From: Pseudovibrio sp. JCM 19062 | GTDB lineage: Bacteria; Pseudomonadota; Alphaproteobacteria; Rhizobiales; Stappiaceae | DNA length: 64,000 bases | Direction of reading: 5' to 3' | Assembly (NCBI GenBank): GCA_001310715.1 | Contig: BAXV01000001.1 | Coordinates: forward strand, 195,732-259,731 | Shown: piece after piece, positions 30,650 to 40,953 of the stretch | Position numbering within the stretch: position 1 is the first letter of the stretch | Layout of the letters: each line of letters starts with the position of its first letter | Notes under the pieces: model-generated | The model's input: the letters and a program-made list of their open reading frames with translations, nothing else | Databases searched by the model: none | What the model was told of the DNA's origin: nothing | Made by a program: the position numbers and the translations under genes

Positions 30650-31998
30650 ATGCAGAGAATTCAATTCCTTGCAGTTTTTGCAATAACTCTGGTCACGGCG
30701 CTGACAGGGGCTCGTGCTGATGTTGCCGCTTGGTTGGTGATGGATGCAGATAGTGGTCGTGTGTTGGAGCATAACGCCGCCTTTGATCGCTGGTACCCTG
30801 CGTCGCTTACCAAGATGATGACTGCTTATATTGCCTTCCAGCATATTTCGGATGGCACGATGGCGATGAATGACATGGTCATGGTCTCCCAGAATGCGCT
30901 CAACCAGCCTCCGAGTAAGATGGGCTTCAAAGTCGGGACCACGATTACGCTCGACAACGCTTTGAAGATGATCCTTGTGAAGTCCGCCAATGACATTGCT
31001 GTTGCCATTGCCGAGCGGATTGGGGGCACTGAAGAAGACTTCATCAAGATGATGAATTCAACGGCGATCCGGTTAGGGATGACCGATACAAATTTCGTGA
31101 ATCCGCATGGGTTGCCTGATAATCGTCAGGTGACGACTGCGCGCGATATGGCAGTGCTTGCCGAGGCGTTGTGGAACCAGTTTCCTCAGTATCGCTCCTA
31201 TATGAGTTATCCCGGAATCCGTTTTGGTAAGAGGACCTTCCGGTCTGGCAACCGGGACTTCCTTTTGCGCATTGACGGTGCGAATGGCATGAAAACCGGC
31301 TACATCTGTAACTCGGGCTACAACGTTGCGACGTCTACAACGCGGAACGGACGCACAATTATCGCGGTTGTTCTTGGGGCGGCTTCCGGTCTGGAACGTG
31401 CCGCTTTTGCCAAAAAGCTTATTGATGGCGGCTTCGAGACGAGAGTTGGAACCAACATCTCTTCCTTCCAGGGAAGCGGAAAATCGAGCCTCCGGCAGAC
31501 AGATATTGTCAGCGCAACACCCAACCAACTGCGCAAGAGCTTGTTGATCGCTTTGGGTCTCAGCGCGGCTCGGTCAGCATGTTGGCGTATTCTGATGCGT
31601 CCAGCCCGAGCCCGGAAGGCAAATCTATCAAGCTTTCCAAGAAGAAAGTAAACTGGGGCCTGATGTATGAAGAAATTCTGGGCCCAGAGATCAAGCCATA
31701 TGCTCCTGTGAGAGTTCGTGTTGGCAATGAACACCCGATTGTTGTGCTGAAAAAGCTTGGAGATTCAGTCCCTTTGCCGACACCTAAGCCGGGGTCAGAG
31801 AGTGTTGGGCCTGAGAGTGATTTGAGCGCGCAGCCAGCTGGCGGGATCCAGCAGCGTATGCTCGGTGTGCCCGTCGGCAAAGGTGCTTTGCTGCAGCCAT
31901 TGAAACCATCGTCTACACGAGAATTGTTTGGCAGCCCGGGTGGCTCTATGCTAATACGCCTGTCTTCGGTAAAACGCAGTAACCGTAGCTACAGGTAG
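30650..31998 (+). CDS. D-alanyl-D-alanine carboxypeptidase (penicillin-binding protein, S11)
   Basis: A periplasmic low-molecular-mass PBP that trims peptidoglycan. The start ATG 30650 (MQRIQFLAVFAITLVTALTG) gives a cleavable signal peptide ending ARA. Active-site motifs: SLTK (PASLTKMM), SAN (VKSANDIA) and KTG (MKTGYI). A frame break near 31530 (one C lost) is repaired to NPTAQELVDRFGSQRGSVSM. A second likely one lies near 31945: as read the end is SMLIRLSSVKRSNRSYR at 31998, but one extra G gives SPGWLYANTPVFGKTQ ending at 31982, which looks more protein-like. About 445 residues. The next gene starts 9 bases on, so the two may be cotranscribed. Confidence 0.92.
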
Positions 31999-32007
31999 TG
32001 CAGAACA

Positions 32008-33159
32008 ATGGCTAATACCCAAAAGAGGCGGAGTCCGCCGACCCCGATCCCGATGAGCGTGATTACAGGCTTTTTGGGAGCAGGCAAAACAACGCTTCTT
32101 AACCGAATTCTCAAAGAGCCAGTTCTGGAGAATACAGCGGTCATCATCAACGAGTTTGGTGAGATCGGTCTCGATCATTTGCTCGTCGATACCATTGATG
32201 ATGGCATTATCGAGCTTTCTTCTGGTTGCTTGTGCTGCACTATTCGCGGCGACCTGATCAATACGCTGGAAGATATCCTGCGCCGGATCGACAATGGCCG
32301 CATGAAGAAGATCGATCGTGTGATTATTGAGACCACAGGTTTAGCAGATCCCGCTCCGGTGCTTCATACGGTGATGCTGCACCCATATCTGGTGATGCGC
32401 TACCGGCTTGATGGAGTGGTCACGCTTGTTGATACCGTGAACGGGTTGGATACGATCCATTCTCACGAAGAAGCGGTGAAGCAGATTGCTGTTGCGGACC
32501 GGCTCGTATTGACGAAGACAGACCTGCAAGAGCCTTCTGATGACCTCTTAGCAGAACTGAAGCATCTGAATCCGGGCGCAAGCGTGCTTAATGCGCAAGA
32601 TGGTTCTGCAACAGCTGCAGCTTTGATCAACTGCGGCCTGTACAATCCCGAGAGCAAAATTCCGGATGTTCAGAAGTGGCTGCGGGAAGAGGCGTATAAG
32701 GAAGAGCAGGGATCTCATGATCACCATCATGGGGAAGGGCATGCTCATGACCACGACCATGACCCGAACCGCCATGGCAAGGATGTACGTGCCTTTACGC
32801 TTGAGACCGACAGGGCAATTCCAGAGGCTGCGCTTGAGATGTTCCTGGATCTGCTGCGGTCCTCACACGGCCCTAAGCTGCTGCGCGTTAAAGGGATTAT
32901 CCAGACCGTAGATCAGCCAGATCAGCCTCTGGTGATCCATGGGGTGCAGCATGTGTTCCATCCACCTACACGGCTTGCTCAGTGGCCTGATGCTGATCAT
33001 AGAACGCGGATTGTCTTCATCACCAAGGGCCTGTCAGAAGGCTTTGTGAAGAAGATGTTTGATGCGTTTACCGGAGGTGTCGCAGCTGACACGCCTGATC
33101 GCACAGCGATGATGGACAACCCGTTGTCGATTGGTGGGTTCAGCGGAACGTTCAAGTAA
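32008..33159 (+). CDS. CobW/COG0523 family GTPase, probable metallochaperone
   Basis: A G3E-family GTPase with Walker A GFLGAGKTTLLN (about residues 22-33), the COG0523 metal-binding CxCC motif as SSGCLCCTIRGD, the Glu-rich switch IINEFGEIGLDHLLV, and NKxD replaced by TKTD. A His-rich loop (SHDHHHGEGHAHDHDHD) at about residues 233-249 points to zinc or a similar metal. The C-terminal CobW_C domain has KGIIQT and VFHPPTRLAQWP. It is 383 residues and intact. No Zur box or cobalamin gene is adjacent, so zinc homeostasis is an inference from the histidine loop. Confidence 0.92.
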   Translation: MANTQKRRSPPTPIPMSVITGFLGAGKTTLLNRILKEPVLENTAVIINEFGEIGLDHLLVDTIDDGIIELSSGCLCCTIRGDLINTLEDILRRIDNGRMKKIDRVIIETTGLADPAPVLHTVMLHPYLVMRYRLDGVVTLVDTVNGLDTIHSHEEAVKQIAVADRLVLTKTDLQEPSDDLLAELKHLNPGASVLNAQDGSATAAALINCGLYNPESKIPDVQKWLREEAYKEEQGSHDHHHGEGHAHDHDHDPNRHGKDVRAFTLETDRAIPEAALEMFLDLLRSSHGPKLLRVKGIIQTVDQPDQPLVIHGVQHVFHPPTRLAQWPDADHRTRIVFITKGLSEGFVKKMFDAFTGGVAADTPDRTAMMDNPLSIGGFSGTFK

Positions 33160-33176
33160 TCTGCGCAACAGCCAAT

Positions 33177-33206
33177 AAAAAAGCCCGCTCATATAGCGGG
33201 CTTTTT
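33177..33206. terminator. Bidirectional terminator between the COG0523 gene and hbd
   Basis: AAAAAGCCCGCT pairs with AGCGGGCTTTTT around a five-base loop, between convergent genes. Confidence 0.9.
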
Positions 33207-33223
33207 GCGTTTCTGTGTTTGCC

Positions 33224-34104
33224 TTAGCGGGTCGGGACGGGAACTTCGCCGCGGTAGTCGTAGAAACCGCGTTGGGTTTTGCGTCCGAGCCAGCCAGCCT
33301 CAACGTACTTTACCAGCAGTGGGCACGGGCGGTATTTGCTGTCTGCGAGGCCTTCATACAGTACCTGCATGATGGAGAGGCAGGTGTCCAAACCAATGAA
33401 ATCAGCCAGTTGCAGAGGACCCATCGGGTGATTTGCACCCAAACGCATTGCTGTGTCGATCGCTTCAACGGAACCAACACCTTCGTAAAGGGTGTAGATC
33501 GCTTCGTTGATCATTGGCAGCAGAATACGGTTCACCATGAAGGCGGGGAAGTCTTCTGATACGGCGATGGTCTTGTTCAGGCCGAGAGTGTAGGCCTTCG
33601 AAATCTCGAATGTTTCATCGCTGGTTGCAATGCCACGTACAAGCTCGACGAGTTCCATGACAGGAACCGGATTCATGAAGTGGATGCCGATGAATTTTTC
33701 CGGGCGGTCTGTGGTGGATGCCAGACGCGTAATGGAGATAGAGGAGGTGTTTGTTCCGAGGATAGCGTCGGGTCTCAGAATTGGGCAAACACTCTGAAAT
33801 ACCTTGCGTTTTACCTGTTCGTTTTCACTTACAGCTTCAACAACCAGGTCTGCGTCACTGAGGGACGCAACATCATTGGATGTTTTGATACGGGTCAGAG
33901 CAAGGTCGCGATCTTCTTCTGTGATCGTTCCCTTTGAGATCTGACGTGCCATATTGCCGTTGATGCTGGCGAGGCGCTGTCGATACGCTCCTGATCAATA
34001 TCGTGAAGAACGACATCAAATCCTGACAAAGCGCTGACGTGTGCGATGCCATTGCCCATTTGACCGGCGCCAATTACACCGACTTTCTTTACTTCGACCA
34101 CCAT
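33224..34104 (-). CDS. 3-hydroxybutyryl-CoA dehydrogenase
   Basis: NAD(P)-dependent oxidation of 3-hydroxybutyryl-CoA (polyhydroxybutyrate and fatty-acid metabolism). The Rossmann motif is [15 protein letters not shown], near the N-terminus. The catalytic His is in [16 protein letters not shown]. The C-terminal domain includes [18 protein letters not shown] and [12 protein letters not shown] frame break near 33975 (one C lost) is repaired to [20 protein letters not shown]. Start ATG 34104 is preferred; an in-frame ATG 12 bases upstream is also possible. Corrected length is about 293 residues, normal. It lies downstream of etfBA in the same direction, a common alphaproteobacterial grouping that couples acyl-CoA oxidation to electron-transfer flavoprotein. 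Confidence 0.94.
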
Positions 34105-34193
34105 TGTCAGATCCAAATTCTTACAAGCACCATTTTAGGGTGCTGTGACCTTGTTGTAGCAACATACATCGCAAGTCTTGCCTCAAACAGCAA

Positions 34194-34228
34194 GAACCCC
34201 AGAATGAAATATTAACATCCCGGGGTTC
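34194..34228 (-). terminator. Possible terminator between etfA and hbd
   Basis: GAACCCC (34194-34200) and GGGGTTC (34222-34228) pair across 21 bases, just beyond the etfA stop on the minus strand. The following T-tract is poor, so it may only attenuate. Confidence 0.5.
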
Positions 34229-34250
34229 CTGAAAAGCTAATCAATTATGA

Positions 34251-35179
34251 TTAGAGGGACTTTTCCAGTTCAGGAAGTGCCTCGAACAAGTCAGCGACAA
34301 GCCCGTAATCAGCAACCTGGAAGATTGGGGCTTCTTCGTCTTTGTTAATCGCGACGATGATCTTGGAATCTTTCATACCTGCAAGGTGCTGGATTGCACC
34401 CGAGATGCCGCAAGCGATGTAAAGATCTGGTGCAACAACCTTACCTGTCTGGCCAACCTGCCAATCGTTTGGTGCGTAACCAGCGTCAACAGCGGCACGG
34501 GAAGCACCAATCGCTGCGCCGAGCTTGTCAGCAACAGGGTGATGACTTCGTTGAACTTCTCTTCAGAACCGAGAGCACGACCACCGGAGATGATGATCTT
34601 AGCGCCAGCCAGTTCCGGACGATCAGAAGCAGCGATTTCTTCACCAACGAAGGAGGAGATTGCCGGATCAGCAGAAGCAGCAGCGGCTTCAACTGGTGCG
34701 GAACCACCTTCAGCAGTTGCAGCGAAGGATGCTGTACGAACGGTCAGAACCTTCTTTGCATCAGCAGACTGTACGGTCTGGATTGCGTTACCAGCGTAAA
34801 TAGGACGCTTGAACGTGTCTGCAGATTCAACAGCAATGATTTCAGAGATCTGCATCACGTCGAGCTTTGCAGCAACGCGTGGCAGGGTGTTCTTGCCGTT
34901 GGTTGTCGCAGCAGCAACGATTGCGTCGTAGCTACCTGCAAGAGCAACGATCAGGTCACCAACCGGCTCAGCCAGTTGGTGCTCATATGCTGCATCGTCG
35001 GCAACGAGAACTTTAGCAACGCCGGACAGTTTGGAAGCAGCTTCAGCTGCTGCGCCACAGTCTTTACCAGCAACGAGAACATGAACGTCGCCGCCCATTT
35101 CGACAGCTGCGGTCAGTGCTTTAGCTGTTGCTTCGTTCAAATCAGAATTGGAATGTTCAGCCACAAGAAGCGTGGTCAT
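34251..35179 (-). CDS. etfA: Electron transfer flavoprotein alpha subunit
   Basis: FAD-binding subunit of ETF, which carries electrons from acyl-CoA dehydrogenases to ETF-ubiquinone oxidoreductase. It starts [18 protein letters not shown]. The frame breaks near 34540 (CCCC read as CCC); repair gives [20 protein letters not shown], then the FAD signature with [20 protein letters not shown] and AIQHLAGM. The stop is TAA 34251-34253. Corrected length is about 310 residues. It follows etfB by 24 bases. Confidence 0.95.
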
Positions 35180-35203
35180 AATGCTAACTCCTTTTGACCT
35201 ATC

Positions 35204-35952
35204 TTAAAGAACGCCAGCTTCGTTTTTGAGCTTGTCTACCAGCTCCTCAACGGAAGCGACTTTAACGCCTGCCTTGCGTGCATCAGGCTCGGCAGTGTTG
35301 AGAACCTTCAGGCGAGGCGTTGCGTCTACACCAAAGTCTGCAAGGGTTTTCTCTGCGATTGGCTTCTTCTTTGCTTCATGATGTTAGGCAGGGAAGCGTA
35401 GCGCGGCTCGTTCAGACGTAGGTCAGTTGTGACGATTGCTGGCATGTTCAGCTTAACAGTCTGCAGGCCACCATCGATTTCGCGGGTGACATCTACAGTG
35501 TTGTCGCCAAGGTCAACCTTGGAAGCGAAGGTGCCCTGCGCCCAGCCCAGGAGTGCAGCGAGCATCTGGCCGGTCTGGTTACAGTCGTCATCGATCGCCT
35601 GCTTACCGAGGATTACGAGGCCTGGCTCTTCTTCTTCAACGATGCCTTTGAGTGCCTTTGCAACAGCGAGCGGCTCAACGATATCGTCGGTCTGAACCAG
35701 AATACCGCGGTCAGCGCCCATTGCGAGGCCGGTGCGGATGGTTTCAGTTGCTTGCTTAGGACCGATGGAAACGACAATGATTTCAGTCGCTTTGCCAGCC
35801 TCTTTCAGGCGAAGTGCCTCTTCAACGGCGATTTCGTCGAAAGGGTTCATGGACATTTTGACGTTTGCCAGTTCAACGCCGGAGCCATCCGCCTTCACGC
35901 GAACTTTTACGTTATAGTCAACGACCCGTTTTACGGGCACGATAATTTTCAT
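35204..35952 (-). CDS. etfB: Electron transfer flavoprotein beta subunit
   Basis: AMP-binding partner of EtfA. It starts [20 protein letters not shown]. The family signature is in [20 protein letters not shown], then [14 protein letters not shown] and [20 protein letters not shown]. One A is lost near 35378 (atgaagca for atgaaagca); repair gives [20 protein letters not shown] and stops at TAA 35204-35206. About 250 residues. It heads etfB-etfA-hbd; the promoter should lie in the 290-base gap upstream (35953-36242), which contains only a short imperfect repeat and no gene. Confidence 0.95.
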
Positions 35953-36162
35953 GTTCCTAGAACCTCCACTAGAAATTCAGGGGAGTTTGCGTCGCAACAA
36001 AGTTGTTCAGACACACTTTCCGCCGGGCTACCAGGGCCAAAAGGGAATGCATATTGCATTGCAATTGCGGCGACCGTAATGAGCAATTTGGGGGCTGTCA
36101 ACGATCGCCTAGGGTAAATAGGTATTGGATTTCAACCATTGTATAAGGCGAAGTGGCCTCAT

Positions 36163-36199
36163 AGTGTAGATAGTTGTCCATAAGTGTTGATAGTTTACC
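36163..36199. repeat. Imperfect 17-base direct repeat upstream of etfB
   Basis: AGTGTAGATAGTTGTCC (36163-36179) and AGTGTTGATAGTTTACC (36183-36199) agree at 14 of 17 positions and are spaced 20 bases start to start, about two helical turns. The position between cobO and etfB could suit a tandem-binding regulator; chance is not excluded. Confidence 0.4.
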
Positions 36200-36242
36200 T
36201 ATTGGTCAACGATTGCTGGTCGAATTATTTACCTAATGATCG

Positions 36243-36817
36243 CTATCTGTTTTTGCCTGCGACCCACAAAACATCGCCTTCACCCTTCAGGTTTGCGTAG
36301 CGCGAGGCTACGAAGAAGAGGTCTGAGAGGCGGTTGAGGTATTGCAGGGCTTGTTTGTTGACCTTCTCTTTTTGCGAAAGGTCAGCAACCAGACGTTCTG
36401 CACGACGAGCAACTGTTCTGGCCTGATGCAGATAGGCGGCCAGCGGAGTTCCCCCCGGTAAGACGAATGATTTCAACGGGGTAAGCTCAACGTTGAGCTG
36501 GTCGATGGCATCTTCCAGCGCGCTTACCTGGTTTTCGGTGATGCGCAGTGGTTCATAGCCGAGGTCTTCGCCGGTATCTGGGGTGGCCAGATCAGCGCCG
36601 AGATCAAACAGATCGTTTTGAATGCGGCCCAGCAGTTCATCCAGTACTGGCATCTCTTTTGAGGCGTGGAGGCGGACAATTCCGACGACTGAGTTGGTTT
36701 CGTCCACGGTTCCGTAGCTTCGATGCGCAAATCATGCTTGGGTCTGCGTTCACCGCTGCCTAGAGCAGTAGTGCCGTCATCGCCGGTTTTTGTGTAGATC
36801 TTATTGAGGGTGACCAT
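36243..36817 (-). CDS. PduO-type cob(I)alamin adenosyltransferase
   Basis: Transfers the adenosyl group of ATP to cob(I)alamin. The N-terminal ATP-binding motif IYTKTGDDGTTALGSGERRPK (residues about 7-27, here given by its parts YTKTGDDGTT and SGERRPK) marks the PduO type. A frame break near 36713 (one T lost) is repaired to RIEAYGTVDETNSVVGIVRL. The C-terminal helical part includes VLPGGTPLAAYLHQARTVAR and RAERLVADL, with LNRLSDLFFVASRYAN. Corrected length is about 191 residues. It follows HIG1 by 23 bases. Confidence 0.94.
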
Positions 36818-36840
36818 TTTGTACCAGTTTCAATCCAGAA

Positions 36841-37035
36841 TCAGGATGTGCTTGCTAGATAAAGAGCCAACATAATCAGTATGATAGCTGCGAACTGTAG
36901 CAGAACGCGGTAGCGCATCAGCTTTTGCGAGCGATTTGGATCTCCGCCGCGCATCATGTTCCAGAGGCCAAGGGCGAGGACCACTGCGACGGCGAGAAGG
37001 GCAATAGGAACCAGAGTGGCAACAATACCGCTCAT
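36841..37035 (-). CDS. HIG1-domain twin transmembrane protein
   Basis: A 64-residue protein from ATG 37035 (MSGIVATLVPIALLAVAVVL) with two membrane segments flanking the HIG1 signature: NMMRGGDPNRSQKLMRYRVL, containing the (I/V)HQxRxxQR-like basic core. Relatives in alphaproteobacteria and mitochondria associate with cytochrome oxidase. It is very commonly encoded beside the cob(I)alamin adenosyltransferase and etfBA genes in Rhizobiales, as here. Confidence 0.9.
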   Translation of the reverse strand: MSGIVATLVPIALLAVAVVLALGLWNMMRGGDPNRSQKLMRYRVLLQFAAIILIMLALYLASTS

Positions 37036-37075
37036 TGAAATCTCCAATATCGATTTGCCTCGGTTGAGGCTCGGA

Positions 37076-37607
37076 TTAATTCAGAACCACAATAGAGGCA
37101 TTCAGTATGGCTGCAAAGCTAACCCAAAGGAGATAGGGCAGATAGAGCCAAGCTGCAAAGATTTGCGCTCTATAAAATAGCCAGAAAGTGAAAAAAACTT
37201 AGCGCTAGCAAGATGATAAGGACAATGAGGCCTAACGCCGGGTTTTGTTGGCCGAAGAATGCCCAGGACCAAACTCCGTTCAAAAACAACAGGATAACAA
37301 ATGTTAACTGAATAGTTGATTTTGCCGGAGGCTTGGCAGTTTCGCTGGTTGGATCCTGTTGGAACTCGGTCGCCATCCAGATGCAGAAGGCCAGAAGTGT
37401 GTAGAGAACGGACCAGACTGGTGCAAATAGCCAGTTGGGTGGATTAAAGGGCGGTTTGTTGAGGGAGGCATACCACTCAGGGATTGCCGGTGTGGTGACA
37501 ATGCCACCGTAAGCTGCTGTTGCGTAACACAAAAGCCCCCATCCAACGAGACGACTCCAGACAACCCTGTTCTTTAACTTTGCTTTTGTGGTGTCGCTAA
37601 GAGGCAC
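37076..37607 (-). CDS. tspO: TspO/MBR family tryptophan-rich sensory protein
   Basis: Five-helix membrane protein that binds porphyrins and represses or tunes tetrapyrrole-related responses. Family residues are visible: W-rich segments PPFNPPNWLFAPVWSVLYT and NGVWSWAFF, and GQQNPALGLIVLIILL. The start is GTG 37607 (VPLSDTTKAKLK) because AAGGAA lies 6 bases upstream; an ATG at 37658 is also in frame. The frame breaks in a seven-A run (37191-37197; T on the coding strand). With six T it continues SFFTFWLFYRAQIFAAWLYL and ends at TAA 37076-37078. About 176 residues. It probably starts the TspO-HIG1-adenosyltransferase transcript. Confidence 0.88.
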
Positions 37608-37795
37608 GGAAATTCCTTTTTTTGCGATGGTTTGCGTCAAAATGCGTTTTTTTCGCATATTTCCGCGTTGATTTGCGTTGCTATGTTAGCGTGTAGAGTA
37701 GCGTCGTATCAATCGCTCTGCATAGCTTGCATTCTTCAAAAATATCACGCTAGATGCAATAAATTAGTCATTCCTTTCTTTAGAGCTTTTCCCCC

Positions 37796-38946
37796 ATGAC
37801 ACAACAAGCCGTGCTAGGTGCGCGCGATGTGAATCTTATTCGCGGCGTCTTTTTTTCTTCAGCCTATTGCGCTTGGTGCCTGGTTTCCGCGTATCGCAGA
37901 AATTCAGCAGAGACTGCAGGTGAGTGAAGGGGAGTTTGCGCTGGCCCTTGTTGGTATGCCGGTTGGCTTGCTGATCATGCTTATGTTTGCCGGGCGGCTG
38001 ACGGAGAGGTTTGGCGCGCGTCAGCTTTTAATTGCCGGCCTGTTCGCGTTCATCTGCCTGATGCCGCTGCGACTTACGCGGAAACTATTTTTCAGCTCTT
38101 TGTGTATTTGGCCGTTGTTGGTAGTGCGCTGGCGTTTGTGGAACTGTGCATGAACGTGATTGCCGATAAGACCGAGCGGAAGAGCGGGCAGCTCATAATG
38201 TCGGGCTGTCACGGGTTGTGGAGCCTTGGTGTGCTGGTGGGAAGCCTGATCAGCTCGGGTTTTTCGTGGGTTGGTTATGGGCCATCCGAGAGCATTTTGA
38301 TGGTGAGTGGTATGGCATTGCTGCCTGCACTGTTCACCTCCTACAGTCTGAGCGAAGGGCGAGAGCCGGATGTTGCTGCGAAGTCCGAGAGTGGCTTTCA
38401 GATGCCGAATTGGACGTTGGTCGCGGTGTGTCTGTTTGCGTTTGGCATCACCATAACCGAGGGGGCGATTGCAGATTGGTCAGCGATTTATGTGCTGATC
38501 TGTTTGACCTTTCCGCCGGATATGCGGGTATTGCCTACAGCACCTTTGCTATGATGTTGACCTTTGGCCGTTTAACCGGCGACTGGTTGCGCTCCCGTGT
38601 TGAGGTTCATGTGGTTGCTGCGGGAATTGTTATCCTCGCGCTTGTCGGAGTTGGTATCCTTGTTATGTCGCCCAATTATGCGGTGTCACTGCTTGGTTTT
38701 GGGTTGGTTGGCCTTGGCGTTTCTGGTGGCTTTCCGTTGGCTGTTACAGCGGCGGCTGAAAAGCCGGGCCGGTCTGCTGCGACCAATGTGGGCTGATGAC
38801 GCAGATCGCGCTTGGAGGCTTCCTCGTCGGCCCTCTCGTCATTGGCTATGCCGCCGACCACTTGGCATTCAGGGTGGCTTCCTGCTTCTGCTCCCGGCGC
38901 TTGCTTGAGCTTGCTTATGAGCCGGTCCTTGATTAAGCGGGGGTGA
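37796..38946 (+). CDS. MFS transporter (YbjJ-like), heavily frameshifted
   Basis: A 12-helix major-facilitator protein. The start ATG 37796 gives MTQQAVLGARDVNLIRGVFF. The reading is broken about six times. There is a gained T in the seven-T run 37850-37856 (repair FFLQPIALGAWFPRIAEIQQ), and losses near 38070 (CLMPAATYAETIFQ), 38495 (SAIYVADLFDLSAG), 38795 (NVGLMTQIALGGF), 38875 (RVAFLLLLPALA) and 38905 (LALSLLMSRSLIKRG). Visible family parts are FAGRLTERFGARQLL (MFS motif A), ELCMNVIADKTER and TFGRLTGDWLRSRVE. Repaired length is about 384 residues. It has the most breaks of any gene here, so a true pseudogene is possible, but every break has the same signature seen in essential genes. Confidence 0.8.
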
Positions 38947-38971
38947 GCGGCCGTTTTAGTTGGTTGGAAAG

Positions 38972-39406
38972 ATGATTAGATTTCGCAGTATTCCCGCTGA
39001 TCTCACCTACGATCTTCGTCACAAAGTGCTTTGGCCAGACTCGCCGATAGAACGTGTGATGGTGTCAGGCGATGAAGAGGCGCTTCATATTGGGGCATAT
39101 GAAGGAGAGGCCCTGATTGGGGTTGGATCCTTCTTCTTTGACCTGCCATTTGTGAGACTACGAAAGCTCGCGGTGTTACCAGAGAAGCAAGGGCGCGGCA
39201 TTGGCAGCAACCTGATCCGCTTTGCCGCCAGCCAGCCCGAGGTACAGAAGGCTGATCAGCTGTGGTGCGATGCAAGGCAAGACACGGTTGTGTTTTACCA
39301 GCGTCTTGGCTTCAAAGTTGAAGGAGATACCTTTGAGAAAACAGGTGTTTCCTATGTAAAAGCGCGGGTGGAGGTTGCGGCACTCTCTCAAGGAAACGTG
39401 CAATAA
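38972..39406 (+). CDS. GNAT family N-acetyltransferase
   Basis: A 144-residue acetyltransferase from ATG 38972 (MIRFRSIPADLTYDLRHKVL). The acetyl-CoA binding motif A is RKLAVLPEKQGRGIGSNLIR, with the QxxGxG/A core QGRGIG. The later VVFYQRLGFKVEGD is motif B. It resembles the ElaA/YjcF type with its LRHKVLWP opening. It is intact, and no partner gene is obvious. It converges on the cardiolipin synthase gene. Confidence 0.87.
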   Translation: MIRFRSIPADLTYDLRHKVLWPDSPIERVMVSGDEEALHIGAYEGEALIGVGSFFFDLPFVRLRKLAVLPEKQGRGIGSNLIRFAASQPEVQKADQLWCDARQDTVVFYQRLGFKVEGDTFEKTGVSYVKARVEVAALSQGNVQ

Positions 39407-39460
39407 GGTTGCTGTGCCAGACCGTGTTTGCGTTGAGCTTGGTGGTGCGCATCTGCAGGG

Positions 39461-40890
39461 CTACAGGATTGGGCTCACAGTTGCGATCACGTTGTTTCCT
39501 ATCCTTTTGAGGTAGGACCAATTGGAAACGGCTTCGAAACGAACCTGCTCTGAACTTTCGAGGTATTGTTGTTGTCGCCCAAGAATAGCCTGCGTTATTG
39601 CCTTGTCTTGCAGGAGAATGTTGTTTTCGTAGTTTAGGTCGAAGCTCCGCAGGTCCAGATTTGAAGAGCCGATTAGTGTGATCTTCTGGTCCATTGTGAG
39701 TGTCTTGGCATGCAGTAGGCCGCCTTTAAACTCGAAGAGCTCGCACCCGGCCTCCAAAAGCTTGAAATAATGGCTGCGGCTTGCGGCTGCCACGATCCAG
39801 CTGTCGTTGATCTTTGGGAAAATCAGCCTGACCTTCACGCCTCGATATGCCGCCGTGCGCAAGGCTTCCAGAACGGTTTCATCGGGGACAAAGTAGGGTG
39901 TCGACAAGGTGAGCTCGAAGCGGGCGGTGGCGATAAGGCAGGCGAAGAGTTGGGGTGTTGCTCCTTTGCGCTCCGTCGGGCCATCTCCCATCACCTGTGC
40001 AGGAAACCCTTCTTCTGCTGGTTCTGACTTCAATTCAAAATCATCAATCCTCTCATCCGTTGCTTGCATCCAATCGCTGATGAACAGAAGCTGGTTTTGG
40101 GTCACAATGGGGCCAGTCAGTCGTAGCATGATGTCGACCCAAGGCGCGTATTTGGCTTTTACCAGAAACTCCGGATCAGCTGAGTTTCTGCTGCCGCAGT
40201 AGGTTACTTTGCCATCGATAATGGTAATCTTGCGGTGGTTGCGCAGGTCCAGCCTGCTGGTCAGCAGGGTGCGAACGGGTTTGTTGATCGGCAAAGCCAC
40301 AGCTAGTTGAACTCCGGCCTCGCTCATTTTTTGCCAGAGCTGTGATTTGATTAACTTGTGAGAGCCGAGGCCATCTGCCATTGCGCGGCACTCGACCCCT
40401 CTTTGGGCTGCCCTTATCAAGGCATTGGCAAGTGCCGTGCCTGTGTGGTCATCAAGCCAGATGTAGTAGAGAACGTGCACATATTCCTGTGCAGCGTCTA
40501 TGTCCGCTATCATGCTGTCACGGGTTGCTGTGGCGTCTTCCATCAGTGCGGCGCTGTTTCCGGCAATCGGATAAAAGCCGTTGATCGAGCCAGCATAATG
40601 GAAGCTATTTCTATATTCCGGATCGATTAAACGATCGACGTCAGCTGGAGTTCCCATGAACAGTGATGCATTTTCACGGATTTCATCAAAAATCTCTTTG
40701 TGACGTTTATCTGCGCGATGGCCAAGGTCGGTTTCCCCGAAAAGGAAGTAAATGCGATGCCAACATAGGGAAGCACGTTCAGGACGATGAACCATGCCAG
40801 ACGTACCGGCGGTGACAGATCATCTCGCAGCAGAATTCGAATTGTAAATGACAGAACGAGAAGAATATGGAGTGCTAGTATAAAGGTCAT
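39461..40890 (-). CDS. cls: Cardiolipin synthase
   Basis: Phospholipase-D superfamily enzyme making cardiolipin from phosphatidylglycerol. Two N-terminal membrane helices (ILALHILLVLSFTIRILL and LAWFIVLNVLPYVGIAF) are followed by two HKD motifs: HRKITIIDGK with downstream GSRNSADPEF, and HAKTLTMDQK with GSSNLDLRSF. A frame break near 40757 (TTTT read as TTT) lies in the second helix; repair gives GIAFYFLFGETDLGHRADKR. Corrected length is about 477 residues. It is last in a minus-strand run with YrhK, an SDR and a UbiH-like gene. Confidence 0.93.
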
Positions 40891-40953
40891 TCGGACTCGA
40901 CTGAGCTGAAATGCAGCTCTGATGTTGGTCGTTGGAAGAACTTCTGACTAGCT

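Noticed and set aside
36818..37075. Cobalamin riboswitch for the adenosyltransferase gene
   Set aside because: Only 23 bases separate it from HIG1 and 40 bases separate HIG1 from tspO; there is no room and no B12-box-like sequence.
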